A stretch of 5,911 nt of DNA from Gemmatimonadota bacterium. Lineage in GTDB: Bacteria; Latescibacterota; UBA2968; UBA8231. Where the stretch lies: the NCBI GenBank assembly GCA_026706165.1, contig JAPOZF010000715.1, positions 1-5,911 of the forward strand, read 5' to 3'. A program made the translations under genes and the position numbers. The notes beneath the pieces are model-generated. The model was not told the origin of the DNA, did no database searches, and saw only the letters and a program-made list of their open reading frames with translations. The stretch's first letter is position 1. Every line of letters starts with the position of its first letter. Below, one piece after another: positions 1-5,653 of the stretch.

Positions 1-8
1 AGATGAAA

Positions 9-25
9 ACATGAATATTTCATGT
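9..25. repeat. 17-bp perfect inverted repeat (7-bp arms, TAT centre)
   Basis: ACATGAA (9-15), TAT, TTCATGT (19-25). An AT-rich perfect dyad of this size is typical of a dimeric repressor or activator site. It lies about 190 bp upstream of the sialidase-like gene, so it may instead serve a gene beyond the left edge. Confidence 0.45.
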
Positions 26-80
26 CAACGGCACAAAACGACCCCGAGACCGTTCTCAGTTTTAAAAAAGGGGGGTGGCT

Positions 81-109
81 TTGTGCTCGCATCCCGGCAG
101 TCCAATGAT
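81..109 (+). promoter_or_regulatory. Weak candidate sigma70 promoter for the sialidase-like gene
   Basis: TTGTGC (81-86), 17-nt spacer, AATGAT (104-109). The spacing is right, but each box matches consensus only in part. Offered because the surrounding DNA is AT-richer than the genes and sits in the right place; a clade-specific sigma factor could use other sites. Confidence 0.25.
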
Positions 110-156
110 ACCTTATCGTAAAAACACAGTTTCTTTCGACCTCATCTTCCGTCATC

Positions 157-175
157 GCCCCGACTGAAGCGGGGC
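157..175. repeat. GC hairpin in the leader of the sialidase-like gene
   Basis: GCCCCG (157-162) pairs with CGGGGC (170-175) around a 7-nt loop. No T-run follows on either strand. It would lie in the 5' leader if transcription starts near 115-120 and could influence translation or mark an upstream transcript end. Confidence 0.4.
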
Positions 176-217
176 CGCCAAAACCGCAACCTTCCCCCGC
201 GAACTGCCGAACCTGGG

Positions 218-1351
218 ATGTCGACAATGAGAATCAGCGATCAGGGCAGCATCAACCGCGGCCGGCCGGGCACCCGGCGGGCCTTTTCGACCTTTCCCGC
301 GGTCATCCCCCTGGCCGACGGATCGCTGCTGGCCAGCTACCGCGTCGGCAGCGGCAAGGACTCGGTCGACGGCACGGTCGAGCTGAGGCGCTCGGAGGAC
401 GGCGGGAACTCCTGGGGCGCGCCCGAATCCCCTTTCGCCACGACCCTGAACGGGCTCGACGGCTCCCTCAGGGTCGGGTACATCACCGACCTGGGGAACG
501 GCCGCCTGTTGCTGGCCGCCATGTGGGTCGACCGCCAGACCTTCCCGGGGCAGCCCCTGTTCAACGAGGAGACCGAGGGCTGCCTGCCGATGGAGGTCGT
601 TCTGGCCGATTCCCACGACCTGGGGCGCACCTGGTCCGGGTGGCGCCCCGTGCCCGTCCCCGCGGACGTCGGCCCGCCGAGCCTCACCAACCCCGTGCTG
701 GTCCTGCCGAGCGGCCGGCTCGCCCTGAGCATCGAGACCAACAAGACCTATGAGGACCGGGGCAGGTGGCTGCAGCGGGTGGTGTACCTGTACTCGGAAG
801 ACCGGGGCCGGACCTGGGGCGACCCGGTCACCACCTGCCAGGACCCCGCGGGCCGCATCTTCAACTGGGACCAGCGCGCCTGCGTCTGCCCCGACGGCCG
901 CCTGGCGACTTTCACCTGGACCTACGACCGGCAGACGACCCGGTACCTCAACATCCGGCGCCGCCTCAGTTCGGACGAGGGAACTACCTGGTCCGCCCCG
1001 GAGGACCTCGGTTTCGCCGACCAGGCGGCGCATCCGGCCATCCTGCCGGACGGACGGGTGGTCCTGGCCTGGGTCGACCGCTTCGGGTCCCGCTCGATCC
1101 GCGCCCGCCTGGCAACGGCCGCCGACGCCCCCTTCGACGCGGCTACCGAGGTGGAGTTGTACCGCCAGGCAGCCGGCGGCCCGCAAACCGCCGCGGGCAA
1201 GGGGGACACCGGCGAACTATTGGCCGAGATGGGGCTGTGGAGCTTCGGGCTGCCCTTTGCCGCGGCCCTGCCGGACGGCGGCGTCATGGTCGTCTACTAC
1301 GCCGGCGACGACTCCTGCATGGAGGTGCGCCGGGCCCGTCTGTCCCTGTAA
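218..1351 (+). CDS. Sialidase-like BNR/Asp-box beta-propeller protein
   Basis: A 377-residue protein with four clear Asp-box motifs (S-x-D-x-G-x-T/S-W): S59-W66, S132-W139, S193-W200 and S251-W258. Their spacing of roughly 55-75 residues fits successive blades of a sialidase-type six-bladed propeller. The repeated 'LPDGRL/LPSGRL' type strands (near 164, 225, 277 and 351) are also typical of this fold. Family knowledge: such proteins are called exo-alpha-sialidase or BNR-repeat glycosyl hydrolase, but many are not true sialidases, and I cannot assign the full catalytic Arg triad. No signal peptide or membrane segment is visible, so it looks cytoplasmic, unlike secreted sialidases. Start: ATG 218 is the first start in the frame, but ATG 227 is in frame and has a GGGA about 8 nt upstream, so either may be used. 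It ends 68 nt from the convergent PhyH gene. Family confident, substrate unknown. Confidence 0.88.
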   Translation: MSTMRISDQGSINRGRPGTRRAFSTFPAVIPLADGSLLASYRVGSGKDSVDGTVELRRSEDGGNSWGAPESPFATTLNGLDGSLRVGYITDLGNGRLLLAAMWVDRQTFPGQPLFNEETEGCLPMEVVLADSHDLGRTWSGWRPVPVPADVGPPSLTNPVLVLPSGRLALSIETNKTYEDRGRWLQRVVYLYSEDRGRTWGDPVTTCQDPAGRIFNWDQRACVCPDGRLATFTWTYDRQTTRYLNIRRRLSSDEGTTWSAPEDLGFADQAAHPAILPDGRVVLAWVDRFGSRSIRARLATAADAPFDAATEVELYRQAAGGPQTAAGKGDTGELLAEMGLWSFGLPFAAALPDGGVMVVYYAGDDSCMEVRRARLSL

Positions 1352-1419
1352 GGGGTGCTTCCCTTCACCGGTCAGGGCCGCCGGCCTCCATCGTTTCAAC
1401 ACACGTTGCGGAAACCGGC

Positions 1420-2166
1420 TCATACATCCAGCACGTAGCGGGCAAGCGGGCTCAGGCGCCGGGCCGTCTCCGGGCGCAGGTACTTCTTCTGGTCGGTCTG
1501 CTGCGGGTGCTCGCGGGCGATGAAGGCGCAGTGCAGGGTGCGCCGCTTCGCTCCCGTCCGGTTGCGGCTGCAGCTGTGCCACAGGCTGCCGTTGAAGATC
1601 CCCACCGAGCCGGCCGGGGCGGTCAGCTGGACCTCGTCCTCCCGGGGGGCCGTCCGGTCCTCGACGTAGGCCTCGATCTTTTCGGGCAGCAGATGCGTAC
1701 CGGGCACCACGCGGGTGGCGCCGTTGCCGGCGGTGAACTCGTCGAGCATCCACATGGAGTTGACCACGTGGAAGGCAGTGCGGTCGCCTGCCCAGTCCGG
1801 GTGCAGCTGCTGCTCTCCACGGCCGGGCAGGGGGTCGTGGCCGTTGAGGGAGTGCAGCTTGAAGGGGCGCCGCAGGACGTGCCAGACCGCCCGCAGCAGC
1901 GCCGGGTGGAGATAGATGCGGTCGAACACCTCCCCCTTGTTCGCCAGGTTGGAGAGGCGGCGCACCCCGGGCGTCAGCCCCACTTCGCTGCCGGCCTGGT
2001 CTCCCTCCTCCCCGGAAAGGCGCTCGAAAGCCTCGGCCAGCCTGGCGCGCCATGCTGGTTCGATGATGCCTGGCAGAATGGTGAACCCCTGCCGGTCCAG
2101 TTCCTCCAGGCAGGCCCGGGGCAGGTCCCAAGGCTCCAGACCCAGCTGTTCGAGGACGGGGTCCAC
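1420..2166 (-). CDS. Phytanoyl-CoA dioxygenase (PhyH) family protein, downstream paralogue
   Basis: A 248-residue protein of the PhyH family of non-haem Fe(II)/2-oxoglutarate oxygenases, which hydroxylate small organic substrates while turning 2-oxoglutarate into succinate and CO2. The iron site is visible: H122-x-D124 in 'LHPDWAG', and the distal His as H197 in 'GSLWHSC'. An Arg at 208 or 209 is placed to bind 2-oxoglutarate. The segment 'GATRVVPGTHLLP' (149-161) is the usual double-stranded beta-helix turn of the family. Length is normal to slightly short. The start is GTG (2166-2164), 3 nt after the stop of the upstream paralogue and with no good Shine-Dalgarno, so translation is probably coupled. 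Substrate cannot be told from sequence; bacterial members include ectoine hydroxylase and many tailoring or alkylphosphonate-type enzymes. It converges on the sialidase-like gene. Confidence 0.9.
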   Translation of the reverse strand: MDPVLEQLGLEPWDLPRACLEELDRQGFTILPGIIEPAWRARLAEAFERLSGEEGDQAGSEVGLTPGVRRLSNLANKGEVFDRIYLHPALLRAVWHVLRRPFKLHSLNGHDPLPGRGEQQLHPDWAGDRTAFHVVNSMWMLDEFTAGNGATRVVPGTHLLPEKIEAYVEDRTAPREDEVQLTAPAGSVGIFNGSLWHSCSRNRTGAKRRTLHCAFIAREHPQQTDQKKYLRPETARRLSPLARYVLDV

Positions 2167-2169
2167 GAG

Positions 2170-2964
2170 CTATTCGCGGTAGATGACGGGATTGCGGTCC
2201 GGGTCTTCGAGGAACGCGGTGAGGCCCTCGCGGCGGTCCCCCACCGGGGCGGACTTCCCGGTGCGCATGTGGATGGCGAGGCTGCGGCGGGGACCTGCTG
2301 AGCGGTTGGGACCGCTGCCGTGGAAGGTGAGGCAGTGGTGGAAGCTGGCGCCGCCAGGAGGCAGGAGCGCGGGCACCTCTTCCCAGGACCTCCCCTCGGG
2401 CACGGGAATGGCCGCGCGCTGGTCGTCGAGGTCCTGGCGGAAGAAACCGCCGTCGTCCAGCAGGCCCCACCGGTGGGAACCCCGCACGAAGCGCATGGGG
2501 CCTGAATCGGCGGTCACGTCGCTCAGGGCAACCCACGCGGTGAACAGCTCGCTGCCCTCCTCCCACACCTGCCAGTAGTGGCGGTCCTGGTGCCAGCCGA
2601 TGTTGAGCTCCGCGTTCCCTTCCCGGGGTTGTGGCGGTTTGTACAGCAGCTGCGTCCACCAGACCTGCACCATGCGGGCGCCGGTTACCCGGGCCGCCCA
2701 CCTGCCGAGGTCGGGGTGGCTTACCAGGGCGCGGATGCCGAGGTCGGCCTGCTGCGGCAGCTCTATCTTGCACAGCTCGTTCGGGTCGTCCCCGGGGTTC
2801 CAGCGCGAGCCATGGGGAGGTTGTCCGGCGTCGTAGCGGCCTTCGCGAACCGCGTCCATGCCGGCGACAGCGGCCTGCACGACGCCGGGAGGCAGGACAG
2901 GCTCTGCGGCCAGGAAGAAACCGTCTGTCAGGTATTGCTGCTGGATGCTGCTGGAAGTGGTCAT
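2170..2964 (-). CDS. Phytanoyl-CoA dioxygenase (PhyH) family protein, upstream paralogue
   Basis: A 264-residue PhyH-family Fe(II)/2-oxoglutarate dioxygenase, probably cytoplasmic. Visible iron ligands are H125-x-D127 in 'GWHQDRHYW' and H215 in 'FHGSGPNRS'; R226 or R227 in 'GPRRSLAIH' is the likely 2-oxoglutarate-binding Arg. 'SGPMRFVRGSHRWG' (154-167) and 'HGSGPN' are strongly typical of the family. The N-terminus 'YLTDGFFLA' (11-19) is the standard opening helix and strand, which supports starting at ATG 2964 even though the frame stays open to an ATG at 3147; the extra 61 residues look unlike PhyH. A GGGGA about 6 nt before ATG 2964 can serve as ribosome binding site. It is the first gene of a two-gene operon with the paralogue ending at 1420. 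The two share the fold and motif order but are clearly diverged, so they probably act on different substrates or steps. Confidence 0.92.
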   Translation of the reverse strand: MTTSSSIQQQYLTDGFFLAAEPVLPPGVVQAAVAGMDAVREGRYDAGQPPHGSRWNPGDDPNELCKIELPQQADLGIRALVSHPDLGRWAARVTGARMVQVWWTQLLYKPPQPREGNAELNIGWHQDRHYWQVWEEGSELFTAWVALSDVTADSGPMRFVRGSHRWGLLDDGGFFRQDLDDQRAAIPVPEGRSWEEVPALLPPGGASFHHCLTFHGSGPNRSAGPRRSLAIHMRTGKSAPVGDRREGLTAFLEDPDRNPVIYRE

Positions 2965-3060
2965 GACTTTCCCCGATAAACCAGAAAATAGGGCGTGCCC
3001 GATCATGTACCATGGGCGGTCCCTGCTGCCTCTCGCGGAAAGGTACCAACGGGATGCCTT

Positions 3061-3092
3061 CCGGCTCGAGGCCGGGACTTGCCCAGCCCGGC
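3061..3092. repeat. Overlapping, mutually exclusive inverted repeats
   Basis: CCGGC (3061-3065) is complementary to GCCGG (3071-3075) across a 5-nt loop. The same GCCGGG (3071-3076) is also complementary to CCCGGC (3087-3092) across a 10-nt loop. The two pairings cannot form at once. This could be an operator for a dimeric regulator or a leader switch, but short GC arms are common in GC-rich DNA. Confidence 0.4.
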
Positions 3093-3099
3093 GAAAAAC

Positions 3100-3109
3100 C
3101 CCTCGAGGG
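3100..3109. repeat. 10-bp perfect palindrome CCCTCGAGGG
   Basis: A perfect palindrome in the divergent gap, centred on CTCGAG. The same CTCGAG hexamer also occurs at 3065-3070, 37 bp away. It may be a regulator site, perhaps for VapB-type autoregulation, but this is only inferred from position. Confidence 0.35.
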
Positions 3110-3207
3110 CGGAGGGACTGGCTCATCCGTCCGAATACCGGGCGCACTTGTCCGTACCGCCTGCCCGGGATCGGTTATGTGTAATTTCATGAGTCGGAGA
3201 CAACAGA

Positions 3208-3417
3208 ATGGCGACCAACCTGGCGATTGACCCGATGCTGCTCGAAAAGGCGTTTGAGATCGGCGGCGAGAAGACGAAGAAGGCGACCGTCAACCGCGCT
3301 TTGCGGGAGTTCATCGCGCGCAGAGAGCAGGAACGGCTCAAGCTTTTCGGGAAACTCGACTGGGACGAGAGCTACGACTACAAACGCGAACGGAGCCGGG
3401 GGTTGCCCGCCGGATGA
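3208..3417 (+). CDS. vapB: VapB-family type II antitoxin, apparently without its toxin
   Basis: A 69-residue protein matching the VapB family of short ribbon-helix-helix antitoxins. Residues 3-9 ('TNLAIDP') fit the DNA-binding strand; 10-18 and 23-41 fit the two helices, with the typical 'GEKTKKATVNRALREFI' segment. The C-terminal part 'FGKLDWDESYDYKRER' (47-62) closely resembles the toxin-wrapping tail 'G-x-W/Y-D-x-D-Y-D-x-x-R' of the family. In a normal operon this protein neutralises the VapC PIN-domain ribonuclease and represses its own promoter. The start is ATG 3208, with GGAGA at 3196-3200, 7 nt upstream. Its stop overlaps an ATG (ATGA at 3414-3417), the usual vapB-vapC junction, but that frame stops after five codons. 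The nitrilase gene follows after 39 nt. Family assignment is strong; present function as an antitoxin is doubtful unless a partner lies elsewhere. Confidence 0.87.
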   Translation: MATNLAIDPMLLEKAFEIGGEKTKKATVNRALREFIARREQERLKLFGKLDWDESYDYKRERSRGLPAG

Positions 3418-3431
3418 TCTTCGACAGCTGA
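3414..3431 (+). pseudogene. Possible five-codon remnant of vapC toxin gene
   Basis: ATG 3414 overlaps the vapB stop by 4 nt (ATGA), as in intact vapBC operons. It reads M-I-F-D-S and then TGA (3429-3431). VapC PIN-domain toxins commonly begin with M-I-hydrophobic-(V)-D-T/S, where the Asp is the first metal-binding acid. The rest of a gene of about 130 codons is missing, and the nitrilase Shine-Dalgarno starts 10 nt later. Seen: the overlap and five codons. Inferred: deletion of vapC. With so few codons, chance resemblance is possible. Confidence 0.35.
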
Positions 3432-3440
3432 CCATCAACG

Positions 3441-3446
3441 AGGAGG
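3441..3446 (+). promoter_or_regulatory. Strong ribosome binding site of the nitrilase-family gene
   Basis: A perfect AGGAGG with 10 nt to ATG 3457. It fixes the nitrilase start and shows that the gene can be translated independently of vapB. Confidence 0.75.
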
Positions 3447-3456
3447 AACCGATACC

Positions 3457-4287
3457 ATGCAGGACCTGCGCATAGCCGCGGTGCAGATGAACTGCCGCGT
3501 CGACGAACACGAACGCAACCTGGCAACCATCAAGCGCTTCGCGGAAGAAGCCGCGGCCCAGCACGTCGACATCGCCTGCTTTCCCGAGCTGTGCGTGTGC
3601 GGGTACAACGCCGGCGACACCTCGACCCCCGAGCCCGAGCCCCTCCGGGGGGAATCCCTCGGCAGGCTGGAAGAGATCTCCCGCGGCTGCGGGATCACCC
3701 TGCTGGCCGGCATCCTCGAAAGGGACGCCAGCGGCATCGTCTACAACACCCAGGTCGTGTGCGGCCCCGAGGGGTACGCCGGCCACTACCGCAAGACCCA
3801 CGTCCCGGATCTCGAGATCGGCACCTGGCGCCACGGAGACGAGCTTCCGGTGTTCGACCATTCGAAGGCCCGCTACGGCATCGAGATCTGCTACGATTCC
3901 CACTTCCCGGAGCTGAGCGCGCTGCTGGCGGAGAAAGGGGCCGAGGTGATCTTCCTGCCCCATGCCTCGCCGCTGGAGACACCCGCGGAGAAGCGGGCCC
4001 GTTGGATGCGCTACGTTCCCGCCCGCGCCTGCGACAACAACGTCTTCGTCGCCATCTGCAATCACGTCGGCGACAACGGGGCGGGCCGCACCTTCTCGGG
4101 GGTCACCTTCATCTGCGATCCCCTCGGCGCCGTCATCGCGGAGGTTGGGAGCGGCAGCGAAGAGGAGATGATCGTCGCCGACCTCAGCGCGTCGGCCATC
4201 GATGAGAGCCGCAGGAACACGACGATGTTCTTCCGCCACTACCGCCGGCCCGAGATGTACCGGCGCTGGGAGGACGAGATCAGGTAG
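3457..4287 (+). CDS. Nitrilase-superfamily carbon-nitrogen hydrolase
   Basis: A 276-residue enzyme of the CN-hydrolase superfamily, which cleaves amide, carbamoyl or nitrile C-N bonds through a thioester on cysteine. The catalytic triad is complete: E44 in 'CFPEL', K113 in 'YRKTHVP' and C145 in 'EICYDSHFPE'. 'RYVPARACDNNVFVAICN' (185-202) is the conserved helix-strand segment seen in amidase, N-carbamoylputrescine amidase and beta-ureidopropionase branches. The size is that of a stand-alone single-domain member, and no signal peptide is visible, so it is cytoplasmic. True nitrilase is less likely than an amidase or carbamoylase because the overall length and the 'ARA.DN' segment fit those branches, but the substrate cannot be decided. 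It lies 39 nt after vapB on the same strand and 29 nt from the convergent protease gene. Confidence 0.92.
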   Translation: MQDLRIAAVQMNCRVDEHERNLATIKRFAEEAAAQHVDIACFPELCVCGYNAGDTSTPEPEPLRGESLGRLEEISRGCGITLLAGILERDASGIVYNTQVVCGPEGYAGHYRKTHVPDLEIGTWRHGDELPVFDHSKARYGIEICYDSHFPELSALLAEKGAEVIFLPHASPLETPAEKRARWMRYVPARACDNNVFVAICNHVGDNGAGRTFSGVTFICDPLGAVIAEVGSGSEEEMIVADLSASAIDESRRNTTMFFRHYRRPEMYRRWEDEIR

Positions 4288-4316
4288 CGGAGGGCTGTTC
4301 CCCGGGCCCGCACAGG

Positions 4317-5516
4317 CTATGGTGAGAAGACTGCCCGGGTCAGCCGTTCCGTCAGGTCGTCCTCTACCGTACCGATGTCGAAGGAGCTCATCTCCCTTCC
4401 ATCCAACGCCTCGGAAAAGCCGGGGGTTTCGGCAGTTGCCACGGCCTTGGCAGCGACCCCCGGTTCGTCGAGCAGCTCGTGGATCTTGTCGGCGCGAATA
4501 CCGAACCCGAGGGCTGCCTGTGAGATGCGGGCGGGAGCTCCTCCCAGGGTCAGGACGACATTGGAGATGCCGGCATTGTTGACCGCCAGAACCTTCCCCG
4601 TCTCGTCGAAGATGGGGCTGCCGCTGGTGCCGCCCGACAGATCGAGGTTGTGCTGAACGACATAAGCATCGCGCGCGCTGTAGCGTTCTCCCTGAAACGG
4701 GGGACGCACCGCGCTGACAGTGCCGTCCTTGAATGTCGCGATGGGATAGAGATTATCGAGATTCCCTCCCTGCAGTTCCCCGGGAAACCCCAGCGTCGCT
4801 ACCCGTGAACCCACCTTCAACCGCAAAGCTTCCGATACCGTCGCCAGAGGTATCAACCGGGGCATCGACCCTTCCCGAACATGCAGCGCACCTACATCCG
4901 GGGAGCTGAGATCGGCAGGGTTCCATTGCCGGTGTGTACTGTACTGGCTTATAAAGAAATAGTTCCACCTGGGTACGAGAGAAGAAGTCAAATTCTGCAC
5001 GACGAGCCATTCGGCTTCCAGGTCGGTACCGAACCTCTCGTTGAAACCCTGGAATTGATCGTCCAGCTGGACAAGTGCGTCTATGATATGCCCGTTGGTA
5101 ACTATAGTTTCCCTGGTTACCGAGAAGCCGGTTCCGATGAAGGTGAAAATTACGTCCTCCTCGGAAACGAACACGGCGTGAATCACGGCGTAGACGGAGC
5201 GCTGCATGCCGTTGACCACCTGGCTCCAGCCGCCGATCCGGCGCTCCAGGGCGTGGACGCGGTCCCTGAGTCTCTCGAACTCGGCCGGTGAGATATCGGT
5301 CTGGGCAAGCTTGGCCCTGATTTCATCCACTTCATCCGCATTGTCCGCGGTCACCGCGACCTGATCCAGCCGTTCCATCAGGGCGGTCCGCTCTTCCTCC
5401 TGTTCCGCTTCGAGCTCGTCGATCCGCTGTTCCAGTTTTTCCACCCGTCCGGACAGGGGATTCTCGGCACAGGATCCAAAAACCATTGCCAGGAGAAAAA
5501 GAGAGAGATGATGCAT
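4317..5516 (-). CDS. Coiled-coil trypsin-like serine protease, probable lipoprotein
   Basis: A 399-residue protein. Residues 1-15 are a short hydrophobic export signal ending at 'VFGSC16', which reads as a lipobox though -3 is Phe, -2 Gly and -1 Ser rather than the usual Leu-Ala-Gly, and the n-region has His-His instead of Lys/Arg. Residues about 21-95 are rich in E, R and L with heptad-like spacing, probably a coiled coil. From about 105 comes a chymotrypsin/Deg-like protease domain: H143 in 'IVTNGHIID', D207 in 'SSPDVGALHV' and S298 in 'GGTSGSPIF', a full triad. There is no PDZ domain; the tail after 350 has no recognised fold. If lipidated, it would be anchored in the outer membrane or periplasmic face and could cleave envelope proteins or act in stress sensing. 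ATG 5516 has AAGGAG 8 nt upstream. It is divergent from the deaminase gene and convergent with the nitrilase gene. Confidence 0.87.
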   Translation of the reverse strand: MHHLSLFLLAMVFGSCAENPLSGRVEKLEQRIDELEAEQEEERTALMERLDQVAVTADNADEVDEIRAKLAQTDISPAEFERLRDRVHALERRIGGWSQVVNGMQRSVYAVIHAVFVSEEDVIFTFIGTGFSVTRETIVTNGHIIDALVQLDDQFQGFNERFGTDLEAEWLVVQNLTSSLVPRWNYFFISQYSTHRQWNPADLSSPDVGALHVREGSMPRLIPLATVSEALRLKVGSRVATLGFPGELQGGNLDNLYPIATFKDGTVSAVRPPFQGERYSARDAYVVQHNLDLSGGTSGSPIFDETGKVLAVNNAGISNVVLTLGGAPARISQAALGFGIRADKIHELLDEPGVAAKAVATAETPGFSEALDGREMSSFDIGTVEDDLTERLTRAVFSP

Positions 5517-5524
5517 GATTCAGA

Positions 5525-5530
5525 CTCCTT
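5525..5530 (-). promoter_or_regulatory. Ribosome binding site of the protease gene
   Basis: AAGGAG on the minus strand, 8 nt before ATG 5516. It confirms the start that leaves the short hydrophobic signal and Cys16 at the N-terminus, which decides the lipoprotein reading. Confidence 0.8.
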
Positions 5531-5566
5531 TCTTTTTTTGCCACCAATGAGTACAAGACACACTGT

Positions 5567-5593
5567 CCTTGCGCCGGGTTCCCAACCCCAAGG
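5567..5593. repeat. Bulged inverted repeat in divergent protease/deaminase promoter gap
   Basis: CCTTG (5567-5571) pairs with CAAGG (5589-5593), and GGGTT (5576-5580) pairs with AACCC (5584-5588) around a CCC loop. A 4-nt bulge (5572-5575) lies on one side only. No T-run follows on either strand, so it is not a normal terminator. It may be an operator shared by both divergent genes or a leader hairpin for the protease mRNA. No confident -35/-10 pair was found in this 137-bp gap. Confidence 0.4.
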
Positions 5594-5637
5594 GTCCGCT
5601 ACAAGGAGGGATCCGGTACGGACAGGCTTTATCTTCA

Positions 5638-5644
5638 AGGGAGG
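5638..5644 (+). promoter_or_regulatory. Ribosome binding site of the guanine deaminase gene
   Basis: AGGGAGG, 9 nt before ATG 5654. It supports that start over the in-frame ATG at 5669 (residue 6). Confidence 0.6.
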
Positions 5645-5653
5645 GAGACCGGG

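Larger units (their letters stand above)
2965..3207. promoter_or_regulatory. Divergent intergenic region between dioxygenase pair and vapB
   Basis: This 243-bp gap must hold promoters for both the minus-strand dioxygenase operon and the plus-strand vapB-nitrilase genes. On the minus strand a weak candidate is ATGGTA, 17 nt, TATTTT (about 3015-2987), just upstream of the dioxygenase start; the match to sigma70 is poor. No convincing plus-strand promoter was found. The middle (3061-3109) carries several inverted repeats, listed separately. An open frame on each strand crosses this gap, but none resembles a protein family. Confidence 0.5.

Noticed and set aside
60..75. T4-A6-G6 homopolymer tract as a possible phase-variable element
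   Set aside because: Runs of six are too short to suggest frequent slippage, and the tract lies upstream of the candidate promoter rather than in a gene or spacer.
152..1186. A 344-codon open frame on the minus strand, antisense to the sialidase-like gene
   Set aside because: Its translation is rich in Gly, Ala, Arg, Pro and Val with no domain, as expected for a frame opposite a GC-rich gene with GC at third positions. The plus-strand protein has four Asp-boxes.
1352..1419. Bidirectional terminator between the sialidase and dioxygenase genes
   Set aside because: Only a weak 4-bp stem (CAAC/GTTG at 1398-1409) and distant GCCGG/CCGGC arms are present, with no T-run on either strand.
766..2301. 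A 511-codon plus-strand frame running from the sialidase gene over the second dioxygenase
   Set aside because: It overlaps two well-supported genes in other frames and has no recognisable family features; a shadow of high GC content.
2170..3147. Longer form of the upstream dioxygenase starting at ATG 3147
   Set aside because: The extra 61 residues do not look like PhyH sequence, and ATG 2964 has a ribosome binding site and sits just before the family's opening 'Y-x-x-D-G-F' segment.
1217..3190. A 657-codon minus-strand frame spanning both dioxygenase genes
   Set aside because: It is out of frame with both PhyH genes, which carry complete iron-binding motifs. Its Arg/Pro-rich translation is low complexity and crosses into the sialidase gene.
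3187..4239. A 350-codon minus-strand frame antisense to vapB and the nitrilase gene
   Set aside because: No domain is visible, and the plus strand carries an intact Glu-Lys-Cys triad and strong ribosome binding sites.
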